Source: Vannielia litorea (GTDB lineage Bacteria > Pseudomonadota > Alphaproteobacteria > Rhodobacterales > Rhodobacteraceae). Taken from it: 64,000 nt of DNA. The stretch spans positions 1 to 64,000 of the forward strand of contig NZ_QTNQ01000015.1 in assembly GCF_018424695.1 (NCBI RefSeq), given 5' to 3'. Under the pieces are notes generated by a model. It was given only the letters and a program-made list of their open reading frames with translations. It was not told the origin of the DNA and searched no databases. Within the stretch, counting starts at the first letter, position 1, and each line of letters opens with the position of its first letter. Of the stretch, positions 34,389-43,411 are shown one piece after another. Position numbers and translations under genes: made by a program.

Positions 34389-35278
34389 CAGGCATCTCCA
34401 TCGCGGCCGGTCAGCGCAAGTGCGCGCTGGTACATCTCTCTCTTGGGCTGCCCGAAGGCAGCGGCCACCTCTGCGGCGGCCTCCTTCACCCTGAGCCGCC
34501 CCAAGGCCTCGCGCAGCGCGCCGTCGATGGCCTCGGGATCGGCCTCGGCCTGCGCGGCGCGGCCGATCACCAGCACGATCTCGCCACGCGGTGGATCGGC
34601 CTCCACCGAGGTGCAAAGCTCCGCAAGCGTGCCGCGGCGCACCTCCTCGAACTTCTTGGTGAGTTCGCGGGCGAGCGCGGCGGGGCGGGTGCTTCCGGCA
34701 GTATCGCGGAGAAGGGTTAGCAAAGCGTTTATGCGTTTGGGCGATTCGAAGAGGATGACGGTGGAGTGCAGCGCCGACACCTCTTCGACGAAGCGTTTCC
34801 GCGCCCCGCCGGAGGCGGGAGGGAAGCCTGCAAAGGTGAACCTGTCGGAGGGCAGCCCGGAGAGCGTGAGCGCCGCGATGGCCGCCGAGGGGCCGGGCGC
34901 GGTGGTGGTGGGGATGCCCCGCGCGGCGGCTTCGCGGCCCAGTTCGAACCCCGGATCTGCCACCAGCGGCGAGCCCGCCTCGCTGACATAGGCCACCGAG
35001 GCGCCTTCGGCGGCCAGTTTCAGCAGGCCGTTGCGCGCGGAGGCCGAAGAATGGTCGTGATGGGCGATCACCCGGCGCCCGGCGAGCGGCACGCCGTGAA
35101 GCTCCAGCAGCTTGCGGGCGGTTCTGGTATCTTCCGCCGCGATCACATCGGCGGAGGCCAGCACATCGAGCGCGCGCAGGGTGATATCCCGGGCCGAGCC
35201 GATGGGTGTGGCGACAAAGTAGAGCCCGGCGGCGAGCGGGGTCTTGCGCCAGGGGGTTCCGCCCGAAGGCTCAGACAT
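34388..35278 (-). CDS. rsmI: 16S rRNA (cytidine-1402 2'-O)-methyltransferase
   Basis: 296 residues. A tetrapyrrole-methylase fold with the RsmI-specific opening LYFVATPIGSARDITLRAL, then DVIAAEDTR, SEAGSPLVADPGFEL for SAM binding, and LPSDRFTFAGFPP. It methylates the ribose of C1402 in the ribosomal P site together with RsmH. The ATG at 35278 follows GGGAG by 8 nt. It is divergent from the LpoA-like lipoprotein gene across 80 bp. Confidence 0.95.
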   Translation of the reverse strand: MSEPSGGTPWRKTPLAAGLYFVATPIGSARDITLRALDVLASADVIAAEDTRTARKLLELHGVPLAGRRVIAHHDHSSASARNGLLKLAAEGASVAYVSEAGSPLVADPGFELGREAAARGIPTTTAPGPSAAIAALTLSGLPSDRFTFAGFPPASGGARKRFVEEVSALHSTVILFESPKRINALLTLLRDTAGSTRPAALARELTKKFEEVRRGTLAELCTSVEADPPRGEIVLVIGRAAQAEADPEAIDGALREALGRLRVKEAAAEVAAAFGQPKREMYQRALALTGRDGDA

Positions 35279-35358
35279 TTACTTGGCTCCCGCAGATGTT
35301 AGAATTGGCGGGACCTGGCCGTTGACACCGAGGCCCCGAGGCCCTGAAGGAGTATCCC

Positions 35359-36546
35359 ATGTTTGCGTCGCTGACGACACCCCGCCGCCTGGCGGCCAAG
35401 CTCTTTGCCGCAGGTGCAATTGCCCTGCTTGCCGCCTGTGATCCTGCCATGATGGGCGGCGTGGGCGGAAACTCCGGCCCCAAGATCGACGCCACCCGCG
35501 CAGTGCCCGTGGCCCTGCTGGTGCCCGCCGGTTCCAGGCGGAGCGGCGACGACGTGCTGGCCAAGACCCTGGAAAACGCCGCGCGCCTTGCCATCGCCGA
35601 CCTTGACGGCGCGCAGATCGACCTGCGGGTTTACAACACCGCCGGGAACGCGGCCACCGCCGCCCGGCAAGCGCAGGCTGCCGTGGATGCGGGCGCCAAG
35701 ATCATCCTCGGCCCGGTCTACGGCGAGGCGGCCAACGCCGCCGGTGTGGCCGTCGCCGACGAGGGCGTGAACGTGCTGGCCTTCTCCAACAACCCTGAAA
35801 TCGCGGGCGGCAACGTCTTCGTGCTGGGCCCGACCTTCGAGAATACGGCCAGCCGCCTCGTCAGCTATGCCCGCCGCCAGGGCAAGGGCAAGATCTTCAC
35901 CGTGCACGCCCGGTCGGTCGCAGAGGAGATCGGCCGCGATGCCATCGCCTCGGCGATTCGCAGCAGCGGCGCCACCAATGCCGGGTCGGCCTCGTTCGAA
36001 CTGTCGCAGCAGGGCCTCGTGGCGGCTGTGCCCACGATCGTGTCGCAGGCCAAGGCCTCGGGTGCGAACGCGGTGTTCTTCACCTCGACCAACGACGGGG
36101 CGATGCCCTTCCTTGCGCAGCTCCTGCCGGAAGCGGGCCTTTCGCCCTCGAGCACCCAGTTCATCGGGCTGGGACGGCTGGACATTCCGCGTGAGGCGCT
36201 CACCCAGCCCGGGCTTCAGGGCGCCTGGTTCGCCCTGCCCGACAACACCCTCTACACCAACTTCCAGAACCGCTATGCCGCGCGCTACGGCGGCACCCCG
36301 CACCCCATGGCCGGGCTGGCCTATGACGGCATTGCAGCCATCGGCGCCCTGGTGGAACGCGAAGGCTCCAACGCGCTGACCCGGGGCGCCCTGACCCGGG
36401 GGTCGGGCTTTGCCGGCACCGGGGGCATCTTCCGGCTGCGCGGGGACGGCACCAACCAGCGTGGCCTCGCCATCGCCCAGATCCGCAATAACCAGGTGGT
36501 TGTCCTTGACCCGGCCCCAAGAAGCTTCGGTGGCGCCGGTTTCTGA
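35359..36546 (+). CDS. LpoA-like penicillin-binding-protein activator lipoprotein
   Basis: 395 residues. An N-terminal lipoprotein signal ends in LLAAC at about residue 27, before a periplasmic-binding type 1 domain (about 45-375) with VPVALLVPAGS and GAKIILGPVYGE. This corresponds to the C-terminal half of LpoA, the outer-membrane activator of PBP1A; the TPR-like N-terminal half of the E. coli protein is absent, as usual in alphaproteobacteria. AAGGAG stands upstream. The divergent rsmI-yraN pair and a PBP1A gene elsewhere in the window support the role. The stop is inside the start region of glnD. Confidence 0.85.
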   Translation: MFASLTTPRRLAAKLFAAGAIALLAACDPAMMGGVGGNSGPKIDATRAVPVALLVPAGSRRSGDDVLAKTLENAARLAIADLDGAQIDLRVYNTAGNAATAARQAQAAVDAGAKIILGPVYGEAANAAGVAVADEGVNVLAFSNNPEIAGGNVFVLGPTFENTASRLVSYARRQGKGKIFTVHARSVAEEIGRDAIASAIRSSGATNAGSASFELSQQGLVAAVPTIVSQAKASGANAVFFTSTNDGAMPFLAQLLPEAGLSPSSTQFIGLGRLDIPREALTQPGLQGAWFALPDNTLYTNFQNRYAARYGGTPHPMAGLAYDGIAAIGALVEREGSNALTRGALTRGSGFAGTGGIFRLRGDGTNQRGLAIAQIRNNQVVVLDPAPRSFGGAGF

Positions 36547-39337
36547 CCGGCGCGCCACTGACGGCGCTTTCCTGCCCGACCCGATCGCCCCCTCCGGCGT
36601 GCTGCTGTGCCCGCCGGAGGAGATCATCGACCCCACTGCCCTTGCCAGCGCCCTCGAGGCGGACTGCGCGTCGGCGGAGGGCGACGCCATGGCGCTGCGC
36701 GGCCTCATCACCCGCCGTCTGAATGCCGCCGCGAAAGCCGGGCGCGCGCTGATCGGCAGCGCCTTTGAAGAACAGCCGCTGCGCGCGCGGGAGATGGTGC
36801 ATGCCTATGCCTACCTGACCGACGGGCTGGTGGTGACGGCCTTCTGGGCCGTCCGGCGCTTCTTGCACCCGCTGCACAATCCCACCACCGCCGAGCAGCT
36901 CGCGCTCTGTGCCGTGGGTGGCTATGGCCGCGCCGAGATGAGCCCGCAGTCGGATGTGGACCTGCTGTTTCTGACGCCCTACAAGATCACCCCCTGGGCG
37001 GAGAGCGTGATCGAGAGCACGCTTTATATCCTGTGGGATCTGCACATGAAGGTGGGCCACGCCACCCGCACGGTGAAAGACTGCCTGCGGCTGGGCAAGC
37101 AGGATTACACCATCCGCACCGCCCTGATCGAGTTGCGCTTTCTTGCCGGCGACAAAGGGCTGGAGGTGGAGCTGCACGATAAGCTGCAGTCAAACCTTTT
37201 TGCGAGCACCGGCAAGGAGTTCATCGAGGCCAAGCTGGAAGAGCGCGGCGAACGGCACAAGAAGCAGGGTGGCCAGCGCTACATGCTGGAGCCCAACGTG
37301 AAGGAGGGCAAGGGCGGGCTGCGCGACCTTCAGAGCCTGTTCTGGATCGCCAAGTACATCCACCACGTCGACAAGATCGAAGAGCTGGTGCCGCTGGGCG
37401 TGTTCACCCCGGAGGAATACTGGGCCTTCGAGCAGGCGGAGAACTTTCTGTGGGCGGTGCGGGCCCATCTGCACCTGATCGCGGGCCGCCCGGCGGACCA
37501 GCTGACCTTCGACATGCAGATCGAGGTGGCCGAGCGCATGGGCTATGCCGACAGCACCGGGCGGCGCGGCGTGGAGCATTTCATGCAGGATTACTTCCGC
37601 CACGCGACGATGGTGGGGGAGCTCACGCGCATCTTCCTCACCGCGCTGGAGGCGGACCACGCCAAGAAGCTGCCGCAGCTCGTGGGGCTGCTGCGCCGCC
37701 GCAAGGTGAAGCCGGGCTACGAGGTGCGGCAGATGCGCCTCGACGTGACGGATGAGGCCGCCTTCCTCGCAGACAAGCTGAACCTGCTGCGGATATTCGA
37801 GGAAGCCCTGCGCACCGGATTGCTCATCCACCCCGATGCGATGCGCCTTGTCACAGCCAATCTCGACCTGATCGACGACGAGATGCGCGCCGACAAGGAG
37901 GCCGCGCGCATCTTCCTCGACCTGCTGGTGAAGCACGGCAACCCTGAGCGGGCGCTGCGGCGGATGAACGAGCTTGGCGTGCTCTCGGCTTTCATCCCCG
38001 AATTCGCCCCGATCGTGGCGATGATGCAGTTCAACATCTATCACCACTACACGGTGGACGAGCACACCATCCAATGCATCTCGCAACTCGCCCAGATCGA
38101 GCGTGAGGAGCTGGAGGAAGACCTGCCGGTGGCCAGCCGGATCCTGAAGAAAGGGGTCAACCGCAAGGTGCTTTACCTTGCGCTGCTGTTTCACGACATC
38201 GGCAAGGGCCGGCAGGAGGACCACTCGGTGCTGGGCGCGAAGATCGCCCGCGCCGTGCTGCCGCGCTTTCACCTCAAGCCGCGCGAGGCGGAGGATGTGG
38301 AGTGGCTGGTGCGCTATCACCTGTTGATGTCGGACATGGCCCAGAAGCGCGACCTCAGCGATCCGCGAACCATCCGCAGCTTCGCCCGCGCGGTGAAGAC
38401 CAAGAAGCGGCTGGACCTGCTGACGGTTCTGACGGTTTGCGACATTCGCGGCGTCGGCCCCGAGACCTGGAACAACTGGAAGGCCCAGCTGCTGCGCAAC
38501 CTCTACCGGCAGACCGCCGACGGGCTGGAGAACGGGTTGGAAGACCTGAATCGCGACAAGCAGTCCGCCGAGGCCCGCCGACAGCTGCGCGATGCGCTGG
38601 AGCATTGGGACAAGGCGGATGTGCGCGCGGAGCTGGCCCGGCATTACGACCCCTACCTGCAAGGCCTGTCGACGCAGACGCAGGTGATCATCGCGGAGCT
38701 GCTTCAGGGGATTGGCGATGACGAGATCCGCATTGACCTGACGCCGGACGACGACCGCGATGCCACCCGCGCCGCCTTTGCCATGGCCGACCATCCGGGC
38801 CTGTTCGCGCGCATCGCTGGCGCGCTGGCGCTGGTGGGGGCGAACGTGGTGGATGCGCGGACCTACACCACCAAGGACGGCTATGCGACCTCGGCCTTCT
38901 GGATTCAGGATGCCGATGGAAACCCCTATTCGATGAACAAGCTGGACCGGCTGCGCGCGATGATCTCGCGCACGCTTAAGGGCGAGGTGCTGGCCCGCGC
39001 CGAGCTGACCAAGAAGGACAAGTTCAAGAAGCGCGAGCGGAGCTTCCGCTTTCCGACAACCATCAGCTTCGACAACGAGGGGTCGGAGATTTACACCATC
39101 ATCGAGGTCGACACCCGCGACAGGCCCGGCCTGCTTTATGACCTCGCCCGCACCCTCTCGGAGCGGAACCTTCAGATTGCCTCTGCGGTGATTGCCACCT
39201 ACGGCGCGCAGGCGGTGGACAGCTTTTACGTGAAGGACATGTTCGGGCTGAAGATTCACAGCGAGAGCAAGCAGAAGGCCATCGAGGCGAAGCTGAAGGA
39301 AGCGGTTCAGGCGGGCACCGACAGGGCGAACGGGTAG
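36530..39337 (+). CDS. glnD: Bifunctional PII uridylyltransferase/uridylyl-removing enzyme
   Basis: About 935 residues from a GTG at 36530 that overlaps the upstream stop by 17 bp; the start is uncertain and ATG 36689 is an alternative that would shorten the N-terminus. The domains in order are nucleotidyltransferase with GGYGRAEMSPQSDVDLL (about 130-146), central helical region, HD domain with LFHDIGKGRQEDH (about 555) that removes UMP, and two ACT domains (about 745-820 and 855-930) for glutamine sensing. It uridylylates PII at Tyr51, and the glnK gene at 49666 encodes a PII protein with that Tyr. Nitrogen status is thus read and passed to GlnK/AmtB. Confidence 0.94.
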   Translation: MAPVSDRRATDGAFLPDPIAPSGVLLCPPEEIIDPTALASALEADCASAEGDAMALRGLITRRLNAAAKAGRALIGSAFEEQPLRAREMVHAYAYLTDGLVVTAFWAVRRFLHPLHNPTTAEQLALCAVGGYGRAEMSPQSDVDLLFLTPYKITPWAESVIESTLYILWDLHMKVGHATRTVKDCLRLGKQDYTIRTALIELRFLAGDKGLEVELHDKLQSNLFASTGKEFIEAKLEERGERHKKQGGQRYMLEPNVKEGKGGLRDLQSLFWIAKYIHHVDKIEELVPLGVFTPEEYWAFEQAENFLWAVRAHLHLIAGRPADQLTFDMQIEVAERMGYADSTGRRGVEHFMQDYFRHATMVGELTRIFLTALEADHAKKLPQLVGLLRRRKVKPGYEVRQMRLDVTDEAAFLADKLNLLRIFEEALRTGLLIHPDAMRLVTANLDLIDDEMRADKEAARIFLDLLVKHGNPERALRRMNELGVLSAFIPEFAPIVAMMQFNIYHHYTVDEHTIQCISQLAQIEREELEEDLPVASRILKKGVNRKVLYLALLFHDIGKGRQEDHSVLGAKIARAVLPRFHLKPREAEDVEWLVRYHLLMSDMAQKRDLSDPRTIRSFARAVKTKKRLDLLTVLTVCDIRGVGPETWNNWKAQLLRNLYRQTADGLENGLEDLNRDKQSAEARRQLRDALEHWDKADVRAELARHYDPYLQGLSTQTQVIIAELLQGIGDDEIRIDLTPDDDRDATRAAFAMADHPGLFARIAGALALVGANVVDARTYTTKDGYATSAFWIQDADGNPYSMNKLDRLRAMISRTLKGEVLARAELTKKDKFKKRERSFRFPTTISFDNEGSEIYTIIEVDTRDRPGLLYDLARTLSERNLQIASAVIATYGAQAVDSFYVKDMFGLKIHSESKQKAIEAKLKEAVQAGTDRANG

Positions 39338-39395
39338 GCTGGCCAAGCGCGGCGCGGGGTGCCAAAAGCGCCCGGCAGCCAGAAGGTGCCCCGGC

Positions 39396-40151
39396 ATGAC
39401 CCTTACCCAGCTACTCGTTCTCGCCTTCGCAGGTCTTGTGGCCGGTGTGCTCAATGCCGTTGCTGGTGGCGGCACTTTTCTGACCTTCCCCGCGCTTGTC
39501 TGGTTTGGCCTGCCGCCGGTGGCCGCCAATGCCACGTCGACCCTCGCGGCGATGCCCGGCTACATCGGCAGCGCATGGGCCTTCCGGCATGACATGCGGG
39601 CCGAGGGCACGCTGGGGCTTCGGCCAATCCTTGCCTGCGCGGCCCTGGGCAGCCTTCTGGGTGCGGGCCTGCTGATCGTGACTCCGGGGGAGGTGTTTTC
39701 CGGCGCGGTGCCCTGGCTGCTGCTGGTGGCAACGCTGCTCTTCGCCGCCGGGCCGACCCTGCTGCGGCTGCTGCGCCGGAACGGGCGGGGCGACGCCGGG
39801 CCGCTGGTGGCCGCCCTCACCCTGATCGCAGTCTCCACCTATGGCGGCTACTTCAATGGGGGCCTCGGGATCATCCTGCTCGCCGCCTTCGGGCTACTCG
39901 GCTACACCGACATTCACGGGATGAACGGGCTGAAGTGCCTGCTCTCGGCGGTGATCTCGGTTCTCTCCGCCGTGGCCTTCGCCTTCAGCGGCCTCATCGC
40001 CTGGGCCCCGGCCCTCGTCATAGCCATCGCCATCACGATCGGCGGGGTGATCGGCGCGCGCCAGAGCCGCAAGATCAGGCGCACCGGGGTGATCCGGGCC
40101 TTTGTCACGCTTGTGGGTCTTGCCATGACGATTGCCTTCTTCGTGACCTGA
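39396..40151 (+). CDS. TSUP-family (TauE/SafE) anion permease
   Basis: 251 residues with about seven to eight membrane helices and the two repeated TSUP motifs, AGVLNAVAGGGTFLTFPAL in the first half and YGGYFNGGLGIILL in the second. Members export sulfite, sulfoacetate or related organosulfur anions. The substrate is unknown; no sulfur-metabolism genes are nearby. AGAAGG precedes the ATG. It lies between glnD and murJ on the same strand. Confidence 0.86.
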   Translation: MTLTQLLVLAFAGLVAGVLNAVAGGGTFLTFPALVWFGLPPVAANATSTLAAMPGYIGSAWAFRHDMRAEGTLGLRPILACAALGSLLGAGLLIVTPGEVFSGAVPWLLLVATLLFAAGPTLLRLLRRNGRGDAGPLVAALTLIAVSTYGGYFNGGLGIILLAAFGLLGYTDIHGMNGLKCLLSAVISVLSAVAFAFSGLIAWAPALVIAIAITIGGVIGARQSRKIRRTGVIRAFVTLVGLAMTIAFFVT

Positions 40152-40214
40152 CGCGGGCAATTCCCCCCGGCTGTGCGAAAGCGTATAGTCGCGCAAAACA
40201 AACCGAGCAGCGCC

Positions 40215-41786
40215 ATGCAACCCATCCGCCTGATCAAGGGCTTTCTGACCGTCGGACTCTGGACGCTGATGAGCCGCGTCATGGGGTTTGCGCGCGATAT
40301 CCTCATCGCGGCGCGGCTGGGGGACGGGCCGGTGGCGGAGGCTTTCGTGGTGGCTTTCACCCTGCCCAACATGTTCCGCCGGTTCTTTGCCGAGGGGGCC
40401 TTCAACCTCGCCTTCGTGCCGATCTTCTCCAAGAAGCTGGAGGCGGAGGACGGGGCGAAGGAATTTGCGCGGGATGCCTTTGCGGGGCTGGCGGGGGTGC
40501 TGATCGTGTTCACGCTGCTGGCGCAGCTCGTAATGCCGTGGCTGGTGCTGGCGATGGCGAGCGGCTTTGCCGAGGACGAGCGGCTGGACCTGGCCACCAC
40601 CTTCGGGCGCATCTGCTTTCCCTACATCCTGTTCATCTCGCTGGCGGCGCTGCTCTCGGGAGTGCTGAACGCCACGGGGCGCTTTGCCGCCGCCGCCGCC
40701 GCGCCGGTGCTGCTGAACGTGATCCTCGTGGGCGTGATGCTCACCGCCTCGGCGCAGGGCTGGGACTTTGGCCTTGCCCTGTCCTGGGCGGTGCCGGTGG
40801 CGGGCGTGGCGCAGATGGCGCTGGTCTGGGTGGCGGCTTCGCGGGCGGGATTCCGGCTTGTGCCGCGGATGCCGCGGATGACGCCGGAGCTGAAGCGGCT
40901 TGCCATCATCGCGGCCCCGGCGGCCTTGGCGGGGGGCGTGTTGCAGGTGAACCTTTTGGTGAGCCGTCAGGTGGCCAGCTTCTATGACGGGGCGATCCAG
41001 TATCTGAACCTTGCCGACCGGCTCTATCAACTGCCGCTCGGCGTGGTGGCCATCGCGATTGGCGTGGTCCTGTTGCCGGAACTCTCGCGGCGGCTTGCGG
41101 CGGGCGATGAGAAGGCCGGGCAGGACGGATTTAACCGGGCGACGGAATTTGCGCTGGTGCTCACCGTGCCTGCCGCCGTGGCGCTGGTGCTGGTGGCGGG
41201 GCCGATCTGCTCTGTGCTGTATCAGCGCGGGGCTTTCGACGCAGCCGCCGCAGAGGCGACGGCGCTGGCCACCGCCGCCTATGGCCTCGGGCTGCCCGCC
41301 TTCGTGCTGCAAAAGGTGCTGCAACCGCTTTATTACGCCCGGCATGACACCCGCCGCCCGATGAACTACGCCCTCGTCGCCATGGTGGTGAACGCAGTCG
41401 CCGCCATTGGCCTCGCCCTCGCCTTCGGCTTCGTCGGCGCGGCGCTGGGGACCACGGTGGCGGGCTGGGCGATGGTGGTGCTGCTCTGGGCGGGCTCGCG
41501 CGAGATGGGCGCGGCCTCGCAGGTGGATGCCCGCCTGATGCGCCGCCTGCCCCGCATCGCGCTGTCGGCCGCGCTGATGGGGGCCGTTCTGCTGGCTGTT
41601 GAGTGGGCGTTGGGTGAGGCGCTCTATACGGCCGGGGTGCGCTACTGGGCGCTGCTGGCGCTGGTGATGGCCGGGATCGTGAGCTACTTCGCGGCGGCCC
41701 ATGTGACAGGCGCGTTGCGGTTGGGCGAGTTGAAGTCGGCGATGCGGCGCGGCGGGCGCAAGGCGGAGAGTCATCAAGATAACTGA
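40215..41786 (+). CDS. murJ: Lipid II flippase MurJ (MviN)
   Basis: 523 residues with about 14 membrane helices of the MOP fold. The N-terminus reads LIKGFLTVGLWTLMSRVMGFARD, the conserved MurJ entry, with TLPNMFRRFFAEGAFNLAFVP shortly after, which carries charged residues of the central cavity. It flips the peptidoglycan precursor lipid II across the inner membrane and is essential in most bacteria. The ATG at 40215 is chosen because it begins the conserved segment. It is on the same strand as the TSUP gene, 63 bp apart. Confidence 0.94.
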   Translation: MQPIRLIKGFLTVGLWTLMSRVMGFARDILIAARLGDGPVAEAFVVAFTLPNMFRRFFAEGAFNLAFVPIFSKKLEAEDGAKEFARDAFAGLAGVLIVFTLLAQLVMPWLVLAMASGFAEDERLDLATTFGRICFPYILFISLAALLSGVLNATGRFAAAAAAPVLLNVILVGVMLTASAQGWDFGLALSWAVPVAGVAQMALVWVAASRAGFRLVPRMPRMTPELKRLAIIAAPAALAGGVLQVNLLVSRQVASFYDGAIQYLNLADRLYQLPLGVVAIAIGVVLLPELSRRLAAGDEKAGQDGFNRATEFALVLTVPAAVALVLVAGPICSVLYQRGAFDAAAAEATALATAAYGLGLPAFVLQKVLQPLYYARHDTRRPMNYALVAMVVNAVAAIGLALAFGFVGAALGTTVAGWAMVVLLWAGSREMGAASQVDARLMRRLPRIALSAALMGAVLLAVEWALGEALYTAGVRYWALLALVMAGIVSYFAAAHVTGALRLGELKSAMRRGGRKAESHQDN

Positions 41787-41810
41787 TGCCTGGCGTCAAA
41801 ACTATTCATT

Positions 41811-41838
41811 TTGGTTGTGGGTCGCGACACCTTAGATA
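41811..41838 (+). promoter_or_regulatory. Candidate sigma-70 promoter of the 77-residue gene
   Basis: TTGGTT (41811-41816) and TAGATA (41833-41838) are 16 bp apart, 28 bp upstream of the ATG. The local AT content is higher than the surroundings. Confidence 0.4.
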
Positions 41839-41866
41839 GGGGGCATCCCCTGCAAAGGAACGCGAA

Positions 41867-42100
41867 ATGACCCTTACAGACCTCTCCCCCGCCCGCCCGG
41901 CCCTGCCCCGCACGCCCGCCATCGGCTGGCAGGCCGCACCAAGCCTGATCGTCACCCTCGCCATCGGCGTGATGCTGGGCCTCTTCATGGCCAATGCCTC
42001 GGATTACGCCGCTCGGCTTCAGGCTGAAGCGCCCGGCTCAGCCACGCTGCCCGCGCCGGATTGGCACGGCAACGTGCGCAGTTCCGCAACGCCGCAATAA
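41867..42100 (+). CDS. Small single-helix membrane protein of unknown function
   Basis: 77 residues. A Pro-rich N-terminal part (about 1-24) is followed by one membrane helix (about 25-45, LIVTLAIGVMLGLFMANA) and a short polar C-terminus. AAAGGAACGCGAA precedes the ATG, and a candidate promoter lies 28 bp upstream. It stands 21 bp from the end of the convergent HlyD-type adaptor gene. No family is recognised. Codon use resembles the neighbours, so it is probably a real gene. Confidence 0.65.
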   Translation: MTLTDLSPARPALPRTPAIGWQAAPSLIVTLAIGVMLGLFMANASDYAARLQAEAPGSATLPAPDWHGNVRSSATPQ

Positions 42101-42121
42101 CAGCGCCGCACCGCGCCCCGC

Positions 42122-43411
42122 TCAGCTCTCCCGGAACGCCTTGTTGAAGTAATCCGTCAGCGGCTTGACGAGGTAGGCGAGCGGGGTGCGGTCGTCGGTG
42201 CGGATGTAGCTATCCACCGGCATGCCGGGGATGATCGTCTTGCCCTCCAGCTTGGCCACCTCGCCCTCGTCCAGCCGGATCTCCGCGCGGTAGTAGGTGG
42301 CCTGCGTGCGCTCGTCGGTGAAGGCATCGGCGGAGACCTGAACCACCTGGCCGAAAAGTTCGGGCGTGGTGCGGCTGTCGAAGGCCGGGAAGCGCAGCAC
42401 CACGGGCTGACCGGCAAAGACCTGGTCGACATGGATCGGCTCCACCTTGGCGGCAATCACCAGCGGCCTGTCTTGCGGGACGAGATAGAGCACCGGATCG
42501 GCCGGGCGCACAACGGAGCGCGGGGTGTTGACCGTGAGGCCATAGATCACGCCCGAGACGGGCGCGCGGATGTCGAGCCGGGAGAGTCGGGTGGTCAGTG
42601 CCTGGCGCCGTTCCATCAGCTCGGCCTCGCGGGCGCGGATATCGCGCAGCTCGGTGATCGCCTCCTCGCGGCGGCTGGTGCCCAACTTGAGGATTTCGAT
42701 CTCGATCTCAGTGATCTTGCCCTCTGCCTCGGCGCGCTGGGCCGTCAGCCGCCCGATCTCTCCCGCCAGCCGGGCCTGCTCACGCTCCAGCGTCAGCACC
42801 TTGTCGTAACTCACAAGCCCGCGCTCGAAGAGGCCCTGCTGGGTTTCCAGCTCTTTCTCGATGAGTTCGAGTTGCCGGGCCAGCGAGGTGCTTTGCGCGT
42901 CGATCCCCTCAACCTGGTTGTCGATCTGGCCTTTGCGGCGCGCCAGTTGCTCGGCCTCGCGGGCCAGCGAATCGTTGCGGGCGGCAAAGAGGCGGGACTG
43001 GCCTTCGACCATCTCGGCCACCTCGGGCCAACCTGCGGCGCGGTCGAGCAGCTCCTGGGCAAACTCGATGGTCTCTTCCTCGTCGCGCTCGGCGCGCAGG
43101 CGGGCGGCGCGGGCCATGATCTCGAACAGCTGGCCTTCGACGATGGCCAGCTCGGAGGCCAGTTCGGAGGCGTCGAGGCGCAGCAGCACGTCACCGGCGG
43201 ACACGCTGTCGCCCTCGTCCACCAGCACCTCTTCGACCACGCCGCCGTCGGGGTGCTGCACGACCTGGCGGTTCTGCTCCACCTCGATCTGGCCGGAGGC
43301 GACGATGGCGCCGGAGATGTTGGCCAGCGTGGCCCATGTGCCGAAGCCCCCCACCAGCAGCAGGAGCGCGAAGAAGCCCAGCAGCAGCGGGCGGCGGGCG
43401 GAGAGCCTCAT
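42122..43411 (-). CDS. HlyD-family periplasmic adaptor of a type I secretion system
   Basis: 429 residues. A short cytoplasmic tail and one membrane helix (about 9-30) precede a split lipoyl domain ([25 protein letters not shown]), a long coiled-coil (about 95-290) and a beta-barrel region with [21 protein letters not shown]. This is the AprE/PrsE branch. It bridges the inner-membrane ABC exporter to an outer-membrane TolC protein. The start overlaps the stop of the exporter gene as ATGA. No TolC gene or obvious RTX substrate is in the window. Confidence 0.92.
   Translation of the reverse strand: MRLSARRPLLLGFFALLLLVGGFGTWATLANISGAIVASGQIEVEQNRQVVQHPDGGVVEEVLVDEGDSVSAGDVLLRLDASELASELAIVEGQLFEIMARAARLRAERDEEETIEFAQELLDRAAGWPEVAEMVEGQSRLFAARNDSLAREAEQLARRKGQIDNQVEGIDAQSTSLARQLELIEKELETQQGLFERGLVSYDKVLTLEREQARLAGEIGRLTAQRAEAEGKITEIEIEILKLGTSRREEAITELRDIRAREAELMERRQALTTRLSRLDIRAPVSGVIYGLTVNTPRSVVRPADPVLYLVPQDRPLVIAAKVEPIHVDQVFAGQPVVLRFPAFDSRTTPELFGQVVQVSADAFTDERTQATYYRAEIRLDEGEVAKLEGKTIIPGMPVDSYIRTDDRTPLAYLVKPLTDYFNKAFRES

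Noticed and set aside
37190..39535. A long minus-strand frame opposite glnD
   Set aside because: Same cause: antisense of a clear glnD with all its domains. No ribosome site or family match.
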